From positions 17,261,759 through 17,325,758 of the forward strand of contig CAIIXF020000009.1 in the NCBI GenBank assembly GCA_903813345.2: DNA of 64,000 bases, in the 5' to 3' direction. This stretch comes from Owenia fusiformis (Eukaryota > Annelida > Polychaeta > Sabellida > Oweniidae). Below the pieces are notes generated by a model that did not search any database, was not told the origin of the DNA, and was given only the letters and a program-made list of their open reading frames with translations. Below, one piece after another: positions 1-12,935 of this stretch (the stretch's first letter is position 1; each line of letters opens with the position of its first letter). The position numbers were made by a program, and so were the translations under genes.

Positions 1-480
1 ACTTTTCGAATTATTATAAAATACATTAAAATGGCGGCCATTTTTCAATCTTTTTTTTCAAAATGGCCACCTTCTACTAAAAGTGTCATAGGATAGTGTG
101 TCATGCTTTTAGTATTCACATACCAAATATGAACAAAATCGCTCCACTACTTTTCGAGTAATAGTAAAATACGTTAAAATGGTGGCCATTTTGAAAAATG
201 GCTGCCTTCTACCAAAAGTGTCATTAGACAGTATGCCATCCTTATAGTATTCACATACCAAATATGAACAAAATCGCTTCACCACTTTTCGAGTTATAGT
301 AAAATAGGTTAAAATGGTGGCCATTTTTTAAAATGGCCACCTTCTACCAAAAGTGTCTTTAGACAGTGTGCAATGTTTATAGTATTCACATACCAAATAT
401 GAACAAAATCGCTCCACTACTTTTCCAGTTACAGCAAAAATCGTAAAATAACGAGTAAAGGCCGCCATTTTTCAAGATGG
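1..480. repeat. R2 repeat, copy 1: tandem units of about 135 bp
   Basis: The phrase ACCAAATATGAACAAAATCG recurs near 122, 257 and 392, a spacing of 135 bp. Each unit also holds an ATGG(C/T)GGCCATTTT inverted pair. The same units occur at 24926-25680, so this is an interspersed family with internal tandem structure. Short ORFs here repeat the same peptide and are not genes. Confidence 0.85.
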
Positions 481-519
481 CTGCCATGTGCTTCTTTAAT
501 ATCTACATTTCTAGCTTTA

Positions 520-844
520 TTAACCCTTTCCCGACGTGAATATAAGAGGAAAATGTTGTCCCCAGTGACGGATAAGTAAGAGTGTTTTTTAGGGGAAAAC
601 TGCAAAATACCTATGCCCTTGGACCTATACCTTGAATTTCATCACTGATATACAATTTTTAGTAAGGATTATCACATAAAAACAACTTGTTAAAATTTGG
701 TGTAAAAATACTGAATAGAACTGGAGATATTGTCATTTCATTGATGTATATAAATAAAAATAATGGTGCCGAAAGGAGCCTATCGTCCTGAAAGGTATTA
801 CATAATTGGGCTCCATATGGAGCCTATCGTCGTGAAAGGGTTAA
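520..844. mobile_element. piggyBac-like MITE (TTAA target) inserted in R2
   Basis: The ends are inverted: TTAACCCTTTCCCGACG on the left and the complement of TTAACCCTTTCACGACG on the right (16 of 17 bases). Each end starts with TTAA, the piggyBac-superfamily target. The second R2 copy (near 25700) reads straight across this point with a single TTAA, so it is an empty site. There is no transposase ORF; the element is non-autonomous. Confidence 0.8.
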
Positions 845-1140
845 TGTCCTATATAATTTTTTTACATCTAAAACATATTGCTATTACAGTTTTACATATT
901 GCACCTAAATTACTGTAAATTCGGCACTAAAATGGCCGCCATTTTGAAATTAGCGGCCATTTTGAAAATCGGCTTTCGAGCAGAACTTCTACCCCATAGG
1001 GTATATGTGTACAAAATATGAACAAAATCGGGCTAACGGTATTTGAGTTATTGCCCGGATGGACGGACGTACAGACGGACAGACGGACGGACGGAGGCGT
1101 TCCCTGTATCCCTCCGAACTTCGTTCGATGGGATAAATAT
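845..1140. repeat. R2 repeat, copy 1, distal part with GGAC microsatellite
   Basis: It continues R2 after the MITE, matching 25700-25980. It holds a run of GGACGGAC-type repeats (about 1056-1097) and ends in CTTCGTTCGATGGGAT. The same end occurs inverted at about 60375. An ORF crossing it is not coding. Confidence 0.7.
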
Positions 1141-3177
1141 AACATTGCAACAAAACTGTAATTTAATTCAGAGCACTTCAAATGTTTATGTTTAAAATTG
1201 TTGTACTTAAGATTCAAAAATACATTATATGTTTGAAGATGTATGAATATGGTGCATAATTGCAATCATGTTACCCAATTAACAATGAAAGATATGAGTA
1301 TTTAAAGTGATGAATTACATTTAATACTAGTATATTGAATTGATTCTTAATGAGAGCCATTGATGACTACAGGTGTTATATCAAGTAGCAGAATCATTTA
1401 CCCAGTTAATTACTTTGACCTTAATGTCCAAAATGTGTAGGCAAGTAGTCTAAAAACAGACAAAAATGCCCAGTCTGGATATGTTCAAAAATGCCCTTGT
1501 TACAGTTTCGAATTCTCAAGGCTCTTTTCCATTTTTCTTGGTTATTTCCCTGTGATTTCATATAGACATTTAGCATGATTGCCCCACTTCTTTCTAACTA
1601 CATCGCAAAAATGACTCATCCTCACTCAAATAAAAGTAGACCTAAGTTGCAACCCTAATACTTCATATGTTCATTGATCAATTTAATTATTTTGGCAATA
1701 TACAATAAAACAATTTATTGTATACAATAAAATTATTTCTTGCACATGTACTGTTTGAATTGGCATGGAATTTCTCATGAAAGCCTATGATACTGGTTTG
1801 TCTATCACTAGCCATCATTTATTTTCAGCTTTACATTTATCATCCACTGAAACACTGGTTCCATTCTATTCCATGTTTATTAATATCAGTAGTATAGGTC
1901 AAGCACATCTAGGATTAATTTCAGAATCCAAAAATCAGACTTAATCACACTGAAAAACAGTACATTCACACCTTGTAATTGGACAAAATGATAGAGGGAA
2001 AGGAGGCGATCTCTGAAGATAATTTTTTTTCTGAAGAAAGTTTACAATTGAATTGCTAAATTAATAGGCGCAAGACATGGGGAAATATGTAAGGTCTTCT
2101 TGGATCCGATACGCCATGAGATCTATTAAATGATGCACAACATCACCAATGTGCAAAAGTCAATATTATCACAAAAAGAATTTAATTGCTGGCTTTTTAT
2201 AATAAGTTACCATACGTTATATAAAAAAAATAATCTAAAATAATTTCTGGCAGAAATCATCTTCTCCCCTCCGTTCATTTTGTTCGATTTAAATTCTAAA
2301 TTCAACCAAAAGCATTCCCTATAACACCCACCTCTTCCCTATTTGTTCTAATATATTCCAATGTCTTTTTAATTTCATATTTCACATTCTTACCTTCTGT
2401 AGTACAGCAATCAAAAAATCCAGCAAGTGCATGCTCTCATCTTCTTTGTGACCCTCCAAGATATCTCACTTATCATGGTTCCAGGTTGATCTGAAATTTA
2501 AATGAGAAATCTATAAATACTTCCATAGAGATTTTTTTTGATATCCTAATTCCCAATTAAATCAAGTGGTCACTAGTTTTTTTTTTAACCGCCTGATTAA
2601 TTTATTCATTCTTTTTGATAAACTCATCAAAAATCACTTGTTTCCGTTTTCCTAAATTCTTTGATTCTCTTAATTGTTTATAAAAATCAGTAAAAGCTTG
2701 GCAGGTAAGAATTGCCCAGATTTAATAATAAGTAGGAGAAATTCTCAAGAAGGTCAAGTGTCTGACCTAACTAAAATCTTATATCAATTATTTACTGTAC
2801 ATGTAAAAGTAAAAAATCTTCTCATTGCAAATTTGAGAATAAGGCCCACATACTAATTGATTTCTAGTGAGTGTATTTTTAATTATCTATATAAGTATGT
2901 ACAGCTAAGTCTTCTAGTTTAGTTTTTATTTCCGAGATGTAAACATAGTTTATAGGGAATAAACCCAGAACTCAAAGTCTGGGAGGATTCTGCGAAAGCA
3001 ATCAATGTTACGTAAACAGATTACAATAGACAAGTAATGGAACATCTTTCAGGCACTAGCATACAGCATACAGGATGTGTGGCTTACTGTTCAGTTATCT
3101 CTGGAAATATGGGGTCTGTGGTACTCTATAATAAAAGTATTGTTTTACTTCTACAAACCATGATTATGCCACTTTTG
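1141..3177. other. AT-rich stretch, nothing recognised
   Basis: No ORF longer than about 60 codons looks like protein, and no inverted ends or tandem arrays were seen. Confidence 0.5.
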
Positions 3178-3323
3178 CAGGCCCGGAGCCAGGATTTACC
3201 AAGGGGGGGGGGGGTCATTTTTCAAATATTTCCAAATATGGCTAAAATCACTTGAGAAGTGCTAAAAATGGTGAAAACTGCATGATTTTGAAAGAATTTA
3301 TGGCCAGGGGGGGGGGGGTTCGC
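3178..3323. mobile_element. one-ended fragment of the CAGGCCCG MITE family
   Basis: It starts CAGGCCCGGAGCCAGGATTT and follows the complete copy at 26665-26871 closely, with the shared phrase ATGGCTAAAATCACTTGAGA. It stops after the internal G-run, so the right inverted end is missing. Confidence 0.75.
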
Positions 3324-5979
3324 ATTGTTTTGTATGCTTTTTCTATGTTTTGTATAAAATATTTGAGATTTCATATATTTCATAATTTTTATAAATACTT
3401 TAAAGTATATATATGTTTTTAATTTGTTTAACATGTGCAAATTATTTCCTGACAGCTGCAACTCATCTGTGATCACCCATCAAATCCTAGAAGAATCTAA
3501 TATAATTATATTTCAAGTTATCAAAAAACACATGTTCAAGTTATTAATAGAAATTTATAAAAAGCTTTCCAAGTTGAGTTTTCAAGTAAAATATAGCCGA
3601 CTGTGCACAGTTCTCTGCAAAGTATAATAACTTACATACATAACTTTTGATTATGACCAACAGTGCAAAGTAAAGAAAATACATGTATGTTAATATCCCT
3701 CCAGAAAAAGAAATATATATGAACTGAGTGAAACATGCTTTCAAGCTAAATGTATCAGTTACCACAACAAAAAAATATTTGTGTTTTCATGTTCAGTATC
3801 TTATTTTAATGAGTCATGGACTCTAATAAACTAGAATGGGGTTAAATCACAAATGATTATCTTTCTTAAAATGACCAAATCTTGATGTTCCCCCTAGCCC
3901 CCTACTGTACTCATTATTCCCTGAATAAATTTCAAGAGAACATGGTTTGAGGCATGTGTATCAGTGTGTTAATATTCAATTACCTCTACCTTAGCTTTTT
4001 AACTTAACTATATATTAAATCTTGATTGATTTATTTTCAAAATACTAAAATAACCTTTATAATAGTCCTCCTTTACATGAATGAATCTCCTCCTTTACAT
4101 TATTTACATTTACAGCAATTTAGTAATGAACATGAGATCAATATACCTAGAGTCAGCATTCCACCTCTATATCTGTGATTGTTATGAACCTTAATGTCCA
4201 ATAATGTTCTTCACTTTGATCTTAATTGTTGTTTTTAATAGTTTATAAATTGCATGAATTAAATCAAATGGGAGTTGTCCCAAAATAAAATTAATTACAA
4301 TTCAGATAGACCCCCTCCCCAAAACTGAATGTAAATTGAAACATTTATTAATATACTAATATTATCAAATCAAGTCTCTTTTTTAAATTGATAAAACCTA
4401 GCATAATGTAATAAACTTTTACGAGGGGGTCCTTTCTCAAATGTAATTGTGATTAAGTTTGTGGATATATAAAAGATATACTGACCTTGTCGCTTTACTT
4501 TATAAAATATTGAAAATAATCAGATTCCAATGTTAGATTTGTATTTTTGTGAGCTTCAAAAAATAATTACTGGCAGCATTCAAACATAAGTAGTTCATGT
4601 ATACATGTATATACATTCTGAGGAAATCCTGGATAGTTTATCAAATGATAAAACCTACTAGACTAAAAGAGCAAATTCCACCAGATTGAACGAAGAAAAC
4701 AACATTACTAAAAGGTTAAGACAGGAAAGCTGAAAAAATAAATTTCACATTTAACCTTTTAAGAAATCACAAAGTCCTGGAAATGTATTCAACTGGGAAG
4801 GTTCTGTACATTCAAATCATTGTTTTTAGAAAAATTTATCATTAAACTTGGAAAAACAGTTTTATTGCCTGGAATGAGAAATTCTTTATCCTTTCTCCAT
4901 TATTTCTTGCAATGCCATGTTATTTCAGTATGCTATCTCAAAATTGGTGGCCAAATAGCAGATACTTATTCAACAGCTGCAAATCAGTTGCTGGCCCAGC
5001 TTTTGCCTGTTAATGCCAATCATTGAGGCTAATGAAGAAAAAGCTTGCCTCTGTTTTCTGTTTCTTTTTCATTAGTAAAATATGGCATAGTCATGTTTAA
5101 TAATGAAAATTATGGAAGGAAAGGGTGGAATCAGCAAGGATTTAATTAAACAGGCATGCAGTAAATATTCCAAATTATATAAAAGTGTCAGAAACCTCAT
5201 TGAGAATTTGGAAAAAGAAGTGGAAACAACATGAGCAATGATAAGTGGCATTTTCATCATGCTGCCAGAAGGTTCAGATGTTATACATCCTGCCAGGCAT
5301 AAAGGTACAGGATCTACAACAATAGGAGCTAATTCTTGTATAAAATTCCTTTCTATGGTAGTCATGCATCCTTCAAGACACAACTCTTGAGAACTATAAA
5401 AATAAGTAAATAAACAATATGATGAATGCAGGATATTATGAATCACAGCTATTACCAATTCACTCCATGTCCACGTATACCATGGTTTGGTCATCTTGAT
5501 CTAAAGATTCAAGGTGAAAAGATATTTCAAAGTTTAAAAGTCATTTTCAGTCCAACCTTACATACCTTGAAAGGTGAAAATGTAGCCCAGTCCCAGCTTT
5601 GTCAATGTCCATGCTTTTAGTTTTTCTATTGTTATAATATTGTGGACTTTACTGGTTGTTTGTTCAGATTAATAGTAACAGGCCAATGTAAATGTTTTAA
5701 TCAACCCCTCATGACTGCTTACCAGTTTGATTTTCAATCATAATATGGAGACCGTCAACTCCTTATTTTCAAATGCAAAATTCAAGTTCTCACTCTTGAT
5801 CCTTAGTCATCTTATTTGATGTCTTCATATCATCAGTTTTTCTATATATTCCTATATTCTCATCCTTATTCAATATTCATACATATTCATAATATCTTGT
5901 TTTATAAGACCATACACCATGGGTTTCCTATATGTAATGATTATATTAAAACGGCTACAAGGGAGAATAAGTATACATA
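3324..5979. other. AT-rich stretch, nothing recognised
   Basis: The ORFs present are short, on both strands, and without recognisable domains. No repeat ends were identified. Confidence 0.5.
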
Positions 5980-5984
5980 CATAG

Positions 5985-7863
5985 CAGGCCCGTAAGACAC
6001 TTTTCTCCAAGGGGGGTGCGGTTTTTAGCTTAGAGAGTATTAAATTCAAGGAGGATTGGCTCCCAGGATCGAAACTCGATATTTTCCAACAATGAAAACG
6101 TCGAAATGTCGTTATTTTCTGAAATTAAAACCGACTATAAATTCAAAATAAACGGTTCAAAAGATTCGAACCAATATCTCGATCATTTCTTGTGAGTTTT
6201 GGAATTTTTCGTTTGGAAATAAGACCAAAATTCACGATTTAAATGTTGAAGTGAACAAAATGGCGGCTGTTTGAATTCGAATTTTGTATTACGACATACC
6301 CATATATGGGACAGAATATCGGTGGTGCACTCTGGGAGCCAATCCTCCTTGATTAAATTGTCATTTTTTGCCGCGTAAATCAAATCGCGTAAGACAGAGG
6401 GGGGGGGGGGGGGGTCAGTTACTCCCTATATTGGTTTGAAATTAACAAATGCATGCAACTTCCAAACGTTCCAATTGTTTTGTGGGGGGTGTGAGGAGTG
6501 GTCCACTCCCCTAGAAAATTTTACAGTTTTGAGATGCTATTTGGTACTTTCTGGGCACTTTCAAAGTGTAAGTTTCTAAGTAGTACGCCACCACCATGGG
6601 AATAAGAGTTGAGTGAATAAAAAACCGAGCATTCAGGGGGGTCTGGGGGTTCTCCCCCATGAAAATTTTGAAATTTGGTTGTATTTGGAGCGAATTTGCA
6701 ACCATCTGGTACGCCTGTGTGTTATGAGTCAATAAGAAAAATGTGATTTTTTTTCAAATTCTTTTGGGGGTGTCAAAGAGGATGAGAGGGTGAAGTGGGG
6801 TGGGGTGCCAGTAGGGGAGCAAGGGGTTGTCCCCCAGAAACATTGACCATATCAAGGTGCTATTTGATGATGTCTGGGCACTTAAAAAATGTCTGAGACA
6901 ATACATGAAATTCAGAATATTTTCTTTTCTTTTGTGGGGTATGTGAGGGGTGGCAATAACTCTCATAGAAAATTTTACAATTTAAAGATGATATTTGGTG
7001 CTTCTGGGCACTTTTAAAGTGTATTAGTCAATAAAAACATTGAAAAACAATCACAATTTTTTTCAAATTTTGGGGGTGTCAAAGGGGGGAGGGGTGCCAG
7101 AGGGGAGGTGGGGCTGGGGTGCCAGAGGGGGAGCAAGTGTTTGTCCCCCATATCAAAATTTACAATATCAAGGTGCTATTTGATGAAGTTTGGGCACTTT
7201 AAAAGTGTCTGTGCCTAAAAGTGCCTATTTCCCAAGAAAATTTTACAATTTTAAGATGCTATTTGGTGCTTTCTGGGGACTTTCAAAGGGTATGAGTCAA
7301 TAAAAAAATTTGAAAAATCTCAATTTTTTTTTTTTTTTGGGGGGGGGGGCGGTGTTAAGGGAGGGGGGCTGCAATTTACAATTTTACGACGCTATTTGGT
7401 GCTTTCTGGGCACATTCAAAGTGTTTGAGTCAATTAAAGAATTTGAGAAAATCACAATTTTTTTTGGGGGGGGGGGGGTCAAGGGGGGGGGGGGTGCCAG
7501 AGGGGGGGGGGTTATGCAAGTGAAAGATGCAAGAGGGGGAGTAAGTCCCCCAGAAACACTAACTATATCAAGGAGCTATTTGATGATATCTGGGCACTTT
7601 AAAAGTGTCTGAGACAAAACTCTAAAATAAATTTAGAACTTTTCCAATGTTTTGTGGGGGGTGTGAGGGGTGGCCAATACCCCTAGAAAATTTTACAATT
7701 TTAAGATGCTATTTGGTGCTTTCTGGGTACTTTCAAAGTGTATGAGTCAATGAAAAAAAAATTACAAAAAAAATATTTTTCAATTTTTTTTCAAATTTAT
7801 TTTTGGGGGGTGACAAAGGGGGGTGCGGTCGCACCCATCGCACCCCCCCATCTGACGGCCCTG
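5985..7863. mobile_element. 1.9-kb G-rich non-autonomous element, CAGGCCCGT ends
   Basis: The left end CAGGCCCGTAAGAC pairs with the complement of the right end (CAGGGCCGTCAGAT), and CATAG is duplicated at 5980-5984 and 7864-7868. The inside is a degenerate tandem array of blocks containing TTTTACAATTTTAAGATGC and GTGCTATTTG, separated by long G-runs. ORFs across the G-runs are artefacts. End type and 5-bp duplication match the elements at 12621 and 26665. No transposase was seen. Confidence 0.75.
6046..6352. mobile_element. MITE nested in the 5985-7863 element
   Basis: The ends are a 21-bp perfect inverted repeat whose outer part reads TCAAGGAGGATTGGCTCCCA. TTAAAT flanks both sides (6040-6045, 6353-6358), consistent with a target duplication. 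It is 307 bp with no coding content. Confidence 0.75.
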
Positions 7864-7868
7864 CATAG

Positions 7869-8329
7869 GGTATCTGTCTCCACCTACCTCTATAGCTATT
7901 TCAATTCAGTAGAATTGGAAGTTCACTTTCATTGTTTATATGAAAATGTACATTAGACCCACAAATGAGGTCAAGTGATATACTAACCTAAAGGATAGAT
8001 AAATATAATATAAAATAAACAGTGGATGATAAAATGCAGGAACTAATAGATGGGGAAAGGCCCATTAAAGATAACTTGTTAAACCTTATAAACAAATTAT
8101 ATAAGGGTTTAAAAGGAAAATGCAAGAGAATATGTGTTTAAGAAACTTTTTTTTTCAAATAGTGTAATAAAAGATTAACAGTCAAATTAGCTTTAAACAA
8201 CATGTGTGTTTCTTACGTTAAATCTTCACCTTTGCAATTTAATGTCAGATGTTCTATATTTGGCCATGAAACATAATTGTATAAACATACTGGGAATCTG
8301 TTCTACAATATTCAAACCAGGTTGGATAA
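7869..8329. other. nothing recognised
   Basis: AT-rich sequence without a supported gene or repeat. Confidence 0.4.
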
Positions 8330-8625
8330 GCCATTTTGATAGAATATATAGAGGTTATCTAATGGGAGGGATGGAATATGGATTTTATTCCGAGGGAAAA
8401 TATGATATTGGCCAAGGAAAAGATCATATTGACCTATTTATTTCATAATATTTTTTTTTCAATTTTTCTGATACGGGATCTGATACGGGATTTTTGCTGA
8501 TACGGGATCCAATACGGGATCTGATACGGGATTTTGGCTGATACGGGATCTGATACGGGATTTTTCAAATAACACTTTTATTCCCTGTTATTTTCCCAGG
8601 GAAAACATGTTATTATGGAATAATT
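8330..8625. repeat. repeat with GATACGGGAT tandem motif
   Basis: The motif GATACGGGAT recurs several times between 8470 and 8565. The flanks (ATGGAATATGGATTTTATTC and TTTTCCCAGGGAAAA) are related to those of the repeat at 53550-54000, where the motif is CAATACGATTTT. It is a diverged member of the same family. Confidence 0.65.
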
Positions 8626-9385
8626 TTCTTTATTTGAGATGTTATTAAGATATTATGTATCATTTTCATACGTTTATAGTTTTAAGGACCATATTTATGT
8701 TGAGGCAGCCTCAGTCAAAATCTGTCGAAAATACTTTTTCAAGATATCTTACTTTTTCTCACGTCTATATCAGTAATGTGGCAATAATATGTTATTCAAT
8801 GTACCTCTCAAAAGCAATGAAACATATGTTTTACAGTTGCCATTTAAGATTATTTTGTGTTTCATATCCAACTGACATGTGATGAAATTAATTCACTTCA
8901 AAATTCCCTACTCTGATCAGTGTATGACATTTATATGACCCAAAAAAGGAATTTTTACCTAGTAGAAACCTCTAATTCCTGGCAAAATTATAATCATTGT
9001 TAACATTAATAAACTCTACAAGCTCATTGTCAAAAATCACTGAATATATTGTATATAATACCCATGCTATTAAAATGAGTATTTTTGTAACCATCTTTGT
9101 CATGTCAAACCCAAAAAATGAACTTGTCAGCAAGGCAACTGCTTTAGAGGGCAAATAGCTGGACACAGTGTCAATAAATCATGTCTAACAAGCTTAATTA
9201 ACCTTGACATTGCCATTCAATTCCCTGAAGATGGTAGAACTGAGGATATGGACATTATGCATGTAGTATTAGACATATACATGAGTTTTCCCTGTGTTTG
9301 TTTTGTTTTGTCTGTGAAAACATTATATTACATGTTACTTGCTTGATTATGTTGTATTGTTAATGGGGACTGAATGTTTGCTGCT
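8626..9385. other. nothing recognised
   Basis: AT-rich; no supported gene, RNA or repeat. Confidence 0.4.
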
Positions 9386-9390
9386 TGATG

Positions 9391-10684
9391 CACGGTGTAT
9401 AACCCAAACGCTCCTACATGCACGACGGAGCGTTTCATTACTGAAATTTAACAAAGAAACGCTCCGGAGTAGGAAAACTGTCTGGCGGGAATGATGAGCC
9501 GTCTGACAATTTCCCCAATAATGGGAATAAGAGGTATGAGTTACATATTTCGAGTATACCATTCGATGGGTGTGATATTCATGTTGTACGTGGCTGGCTG
9601 TTGACGTTTGAAGCAATTAGGAAGAGCTGTACGAAGCAGTATAGTTATCAAAATTCAAAAACGTATTTGTCATTCTACCGGTCAAAACCCCTTTTGTCGG
9701 TACATGTGATTAGTTGAGCCAAGATTAGAGCACCAACGTATATTTTAGTCAAATTCCAATGCTTCAACGCACCATACATTATCGTAATAGTGATTTGATG
9801 ACCGAAAATCCAGTCTTAAAAATGATGACATTCTCATATTCAAGAAACGCTCCGATCTGGTTAACACAGTGAATTGGAAACGCTCCGGTAGTCTAGATCA
9901 GTTAAGGAAATATATAGCTTGCCTTTCCTTTTCAGGAAGAGAAAGAAAAGATCTATCATACCCCTTGGCATCAATAGAAGAAAGATTAATTCACATATAA
10001 ATTTTCGTTTTTTTCTATAGTTTTATGATTTAGCACATATGTAGGCATGACATCATCTAATGTATAGGCTTTAATCAGCTAGTTGCACGTTTAGCACCAC
10101 CAGGTTCAGATGTTTCAATTTGCCTAACAAGTACAACACGTTTTTGAGAGATAGATTCGATTCGGAGCTCTTCTCTAATAATCTGAAAATGATATCAAAA
10201 CAAAATGGTAAGAGCGTTTCTAAAATTGTGGTCTAAATCGACGGAGCGTTTCGAGGAAAACAAGCGATTTCTCGAGAACAAGTAATGGATTTGGACTGGG
10301 ATTTTAGGAAATGAGAATATACGAGTTTGTGATCTACTACTTTAACAGAAAGATTAACGTTTTCATAGAAATACTAGTTTAATTCGTAATTTGTGGTCAA
10401 ATCGTCATCTTCAGATTCGTTCGATCTACACTACGGAGCTTTGATCAAGCAAATAACAGTTTACCACCAGAAGTTGAATAAATAAGATCTTTGCTCACGG
10501 TATTGTTCATCGAATGGTACATAATATTTCACCATGACATATGATATGTAAGAGAAACGAGAGAAACAATACTTACGGTCAGAGTAGAATCTTCATAAGC
10601 CGCCATTTTATTTCGCTCTGGAGCGTTTCCGCGTAAATGTAACGCTCCGTCGTGCATGTAGGAGCGTTTGGGTTATACACCGTG
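9391..10684. mobile_element. 1.3-kb non-autonomous element, CACGGTG ends, 5-bp TSD
   Basis: The first and last 44 bases are a perfect inverted repeat starting CACGGTGTATAACCCAAACG. TGATG is duplicated at 9386-9390 and 10685-10689. A CAC-start heptamer with a 5-bp duplication is what Transib/RAG-type transposons show, but no transposase ORF is present, so the superfamily is inferred. GAAACGCTCC or its complement recurs through the element (9427, 9456, 9844, 9877, 10243, 10620, plus a one-mismatch copy at 10211). Confidence 0.85.
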
Positions 10685-10689
10685 TGATG

Positions 10690-11065
10690 AGGCTGTGTTA
10701 TTCATGGGTGGTTTATTGTTATTTGTTTAGTGAGGTATTGTTGTTTGTAGGTGAGTTATTGTTGTTTGTTTAGTGAGGTATTGTTGTTTGTGGGTGATTT
10801 ATTGTTGTTTGTTTAGTGAGGTATTGTTGTTTGTGGGTGAGTTATTGTTGTTTGGTTAGTGATGAGATATGTTGTTTGTAGGTAAGTTAATGTTGTTTGT
10901 TTAGCGAGGTATTGTTGTTTGTGGGTGTTCTATTGTTGTTTGTTTGTTTGGTGAGGTATTGTTATTTGTGGGTGATTTATTATTGCTTGTTTAGTGAGGT
11001 ATTGTTGTTTGTGGGTGATTTAATGTTGTTTCATCTACTGAGATAGTATTGTTTCTTTTTGTTTG
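10690..11065. repeat. 43-bp minisatellite (TTGTTGTTTG-rich)
   Basis: TGAGGTATTGTTGTTTG starts at 10731, 10774 and 10817, a 43-bp period, with more diverged units to about 11065 (roughly eight). It abuts the CACGGTG element. Confidence 0.85.
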
Positions 11066-12615
11066 GTGAGGTTAATTATATGATATTTCATTAGTAGTAA
11101 AATTAGTACAATTTAAGCCATACATCCTACATGTTTGCTTGTGAGTTGCTTGATGAAACTGTTAATGAAATATATATGAAATATACATTGCTTGTTTATT
11201 TCCTGGATTTTAACTATATGAAGCAATATACAACTCTAGAAATGTCCACTTGCCCAAAAATACTTTGTAATTAGATTGTGGCTGTTGGCTGATTTGAATG
11301 TGGCATATTGCCACAGCTTGAAAGCCTGACTAAAACTATAGGTAACTTCCAGCACATTGAGTATTTAATAATGCATATCGAATCCATCATTTTTCTTATC
11401 ATATGATGTAATTATAGAATGATTTTCTCTTGATGAAGTTAAAATTGCTATGTTATACATAGTATTTTGAATATTTCTTGATTCTAAGTTCATACACGTG
11501 AAATCATGTGAGTATTTGCTATTTGCATTAAAGATAAAGATCTATAGGTAATAAAAACATACAACTGCATCCTTACCTTGTTTATATGGAAATCACATGT
11601 TGATATCACATTACTTATTGGCGAAACTTAAAAAAATAATTATGATCTTTTCCTAATTGCTGTACTACAGTTTAGCAAACTTCTTGTTCTATAAAAAATG
11701 CAAGCTTCTCTTTTTACTTCACACACATCACTCAAACTATTCTGGACACTTCCAAAATAGTTTTCGATCATAACAATTAGGTCTTAGTAATAACAAATGA
11801 AAAATGTTATCCAACATATAGATTTCCATGTTTTTGTAATTTGGATGCATGCAACATGTAATTTTGTTATCTTATCATTTTTATCTCACTGATTTGATGT
11901 TAAGAAATTGTGAGGAATAAAATTCTGCAAGAGATTTCAATCTTCACATCTAAAGCTTTAACATAGGTAACCTTTCATACAAAACCATGCTGAAAGATAC
12001 AATGGGGTCATGTTTTAAGATGTGAAATAAAGAGGAAGAGAGTGGAATTAGCAATACATGTTGTACGGAAAGATGTAGTAAAAACTCTAAATTGTCTGAA
12101 ATGCCAAAAATACTTATACTTCTTTCAACTTTTCAAGAGAAAAGGATCTGAATAAGCACCAGCAGATGGGAATTTTCATCATGGGCAAGCATATATCAAG
12201 TATGGTTTCATAGAGAAGGTCTGAACCATGGCCAGCTTACACAGACCTAAATGGGAACAGACTCCCTGTTAACAGGTAAACCAACCCTTTAATCAAATTC
12301 TTCCTCATATCCTATAAACCAAGGTGCTATATCCAATGGAATCCAACATGATAAAAGCAAAATTTTGAAATTGCAAACAAAGAGATTGAATTAACTAAGA
12401 ATTATAAAAAATGTTAAAATATCAGTAATTACTTTATCAGCTATATGGAAAATTATAGGATGAAAAAGTTTGGAATGTGAAAGACCTCTGTGTAGCAGAG
12501 TAATTGATCAACAAGTCATCTAGTTGTTCGATCTAGTCAAGATGCTCTAGCCAGAATTATGGCACCACCAACCATAGAATGAGCGACCCTTCAATAAAAT
12601 ACCATGCTGTTTTCA
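11066..12615. other. AT-rich stretch, nothing recognised
   Basis: No coding ORF, inverted ends or array was seen. Confidence 0.5.
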
Positions 12616-12620
12616 TAATG

Positions 12621-12930
12621 CTATGGCGGATCCAGGGGGGGGGCCCATGGGGCCCGGGCCCCCCCCTAAGGTTGGCCCAGAAAAAAAAAAGTTGGGCCCA
12701 AAAAAATTTAAGGCCCCAAAAAGTGGGCCTTTTGGTCATTATTGGGTCTTCTAAGGCCTTATTTTTTTAATTTTAGGCCAAATTTTGAAGAAAATGGGCC
12801 TCAAATTTTCAAAATTTGGGTCCACTTTTCGGTTTTAGGGGCCCAAAATTTTTTTCCGCGCTAGTGCGGACGTTTTTTCTCTGACTTCAGATTTGGCCCC
12901 CCCCCCTGTTGGTTCCTGGATCCGCCCCTG
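12621..12930. mobile_element. 310-bp MITE, GGCGGATCCAGG ends, 5-bp TSD
   Basis: The inverted ends share GGCGGATCCAGG (right end complement CAGGGGCGGATCCAGG), and TAATG is duplicated at 12616-12620 and 12931-12935. The interior is rich in GGGCCCAAAA-like words, also seen near 29000 and 41600. ORFs on both strands are palindrome artefacts. Confidence 0.8.
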
Positions 12931-12935
12931 TAATG

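Noticed and set aside
7310-7612. 100-codon ORF rich in Gly and Phe
   Set aside because: It translates poly-G and poly-T runs inside the 5985-7863 repeat element; not a protein.
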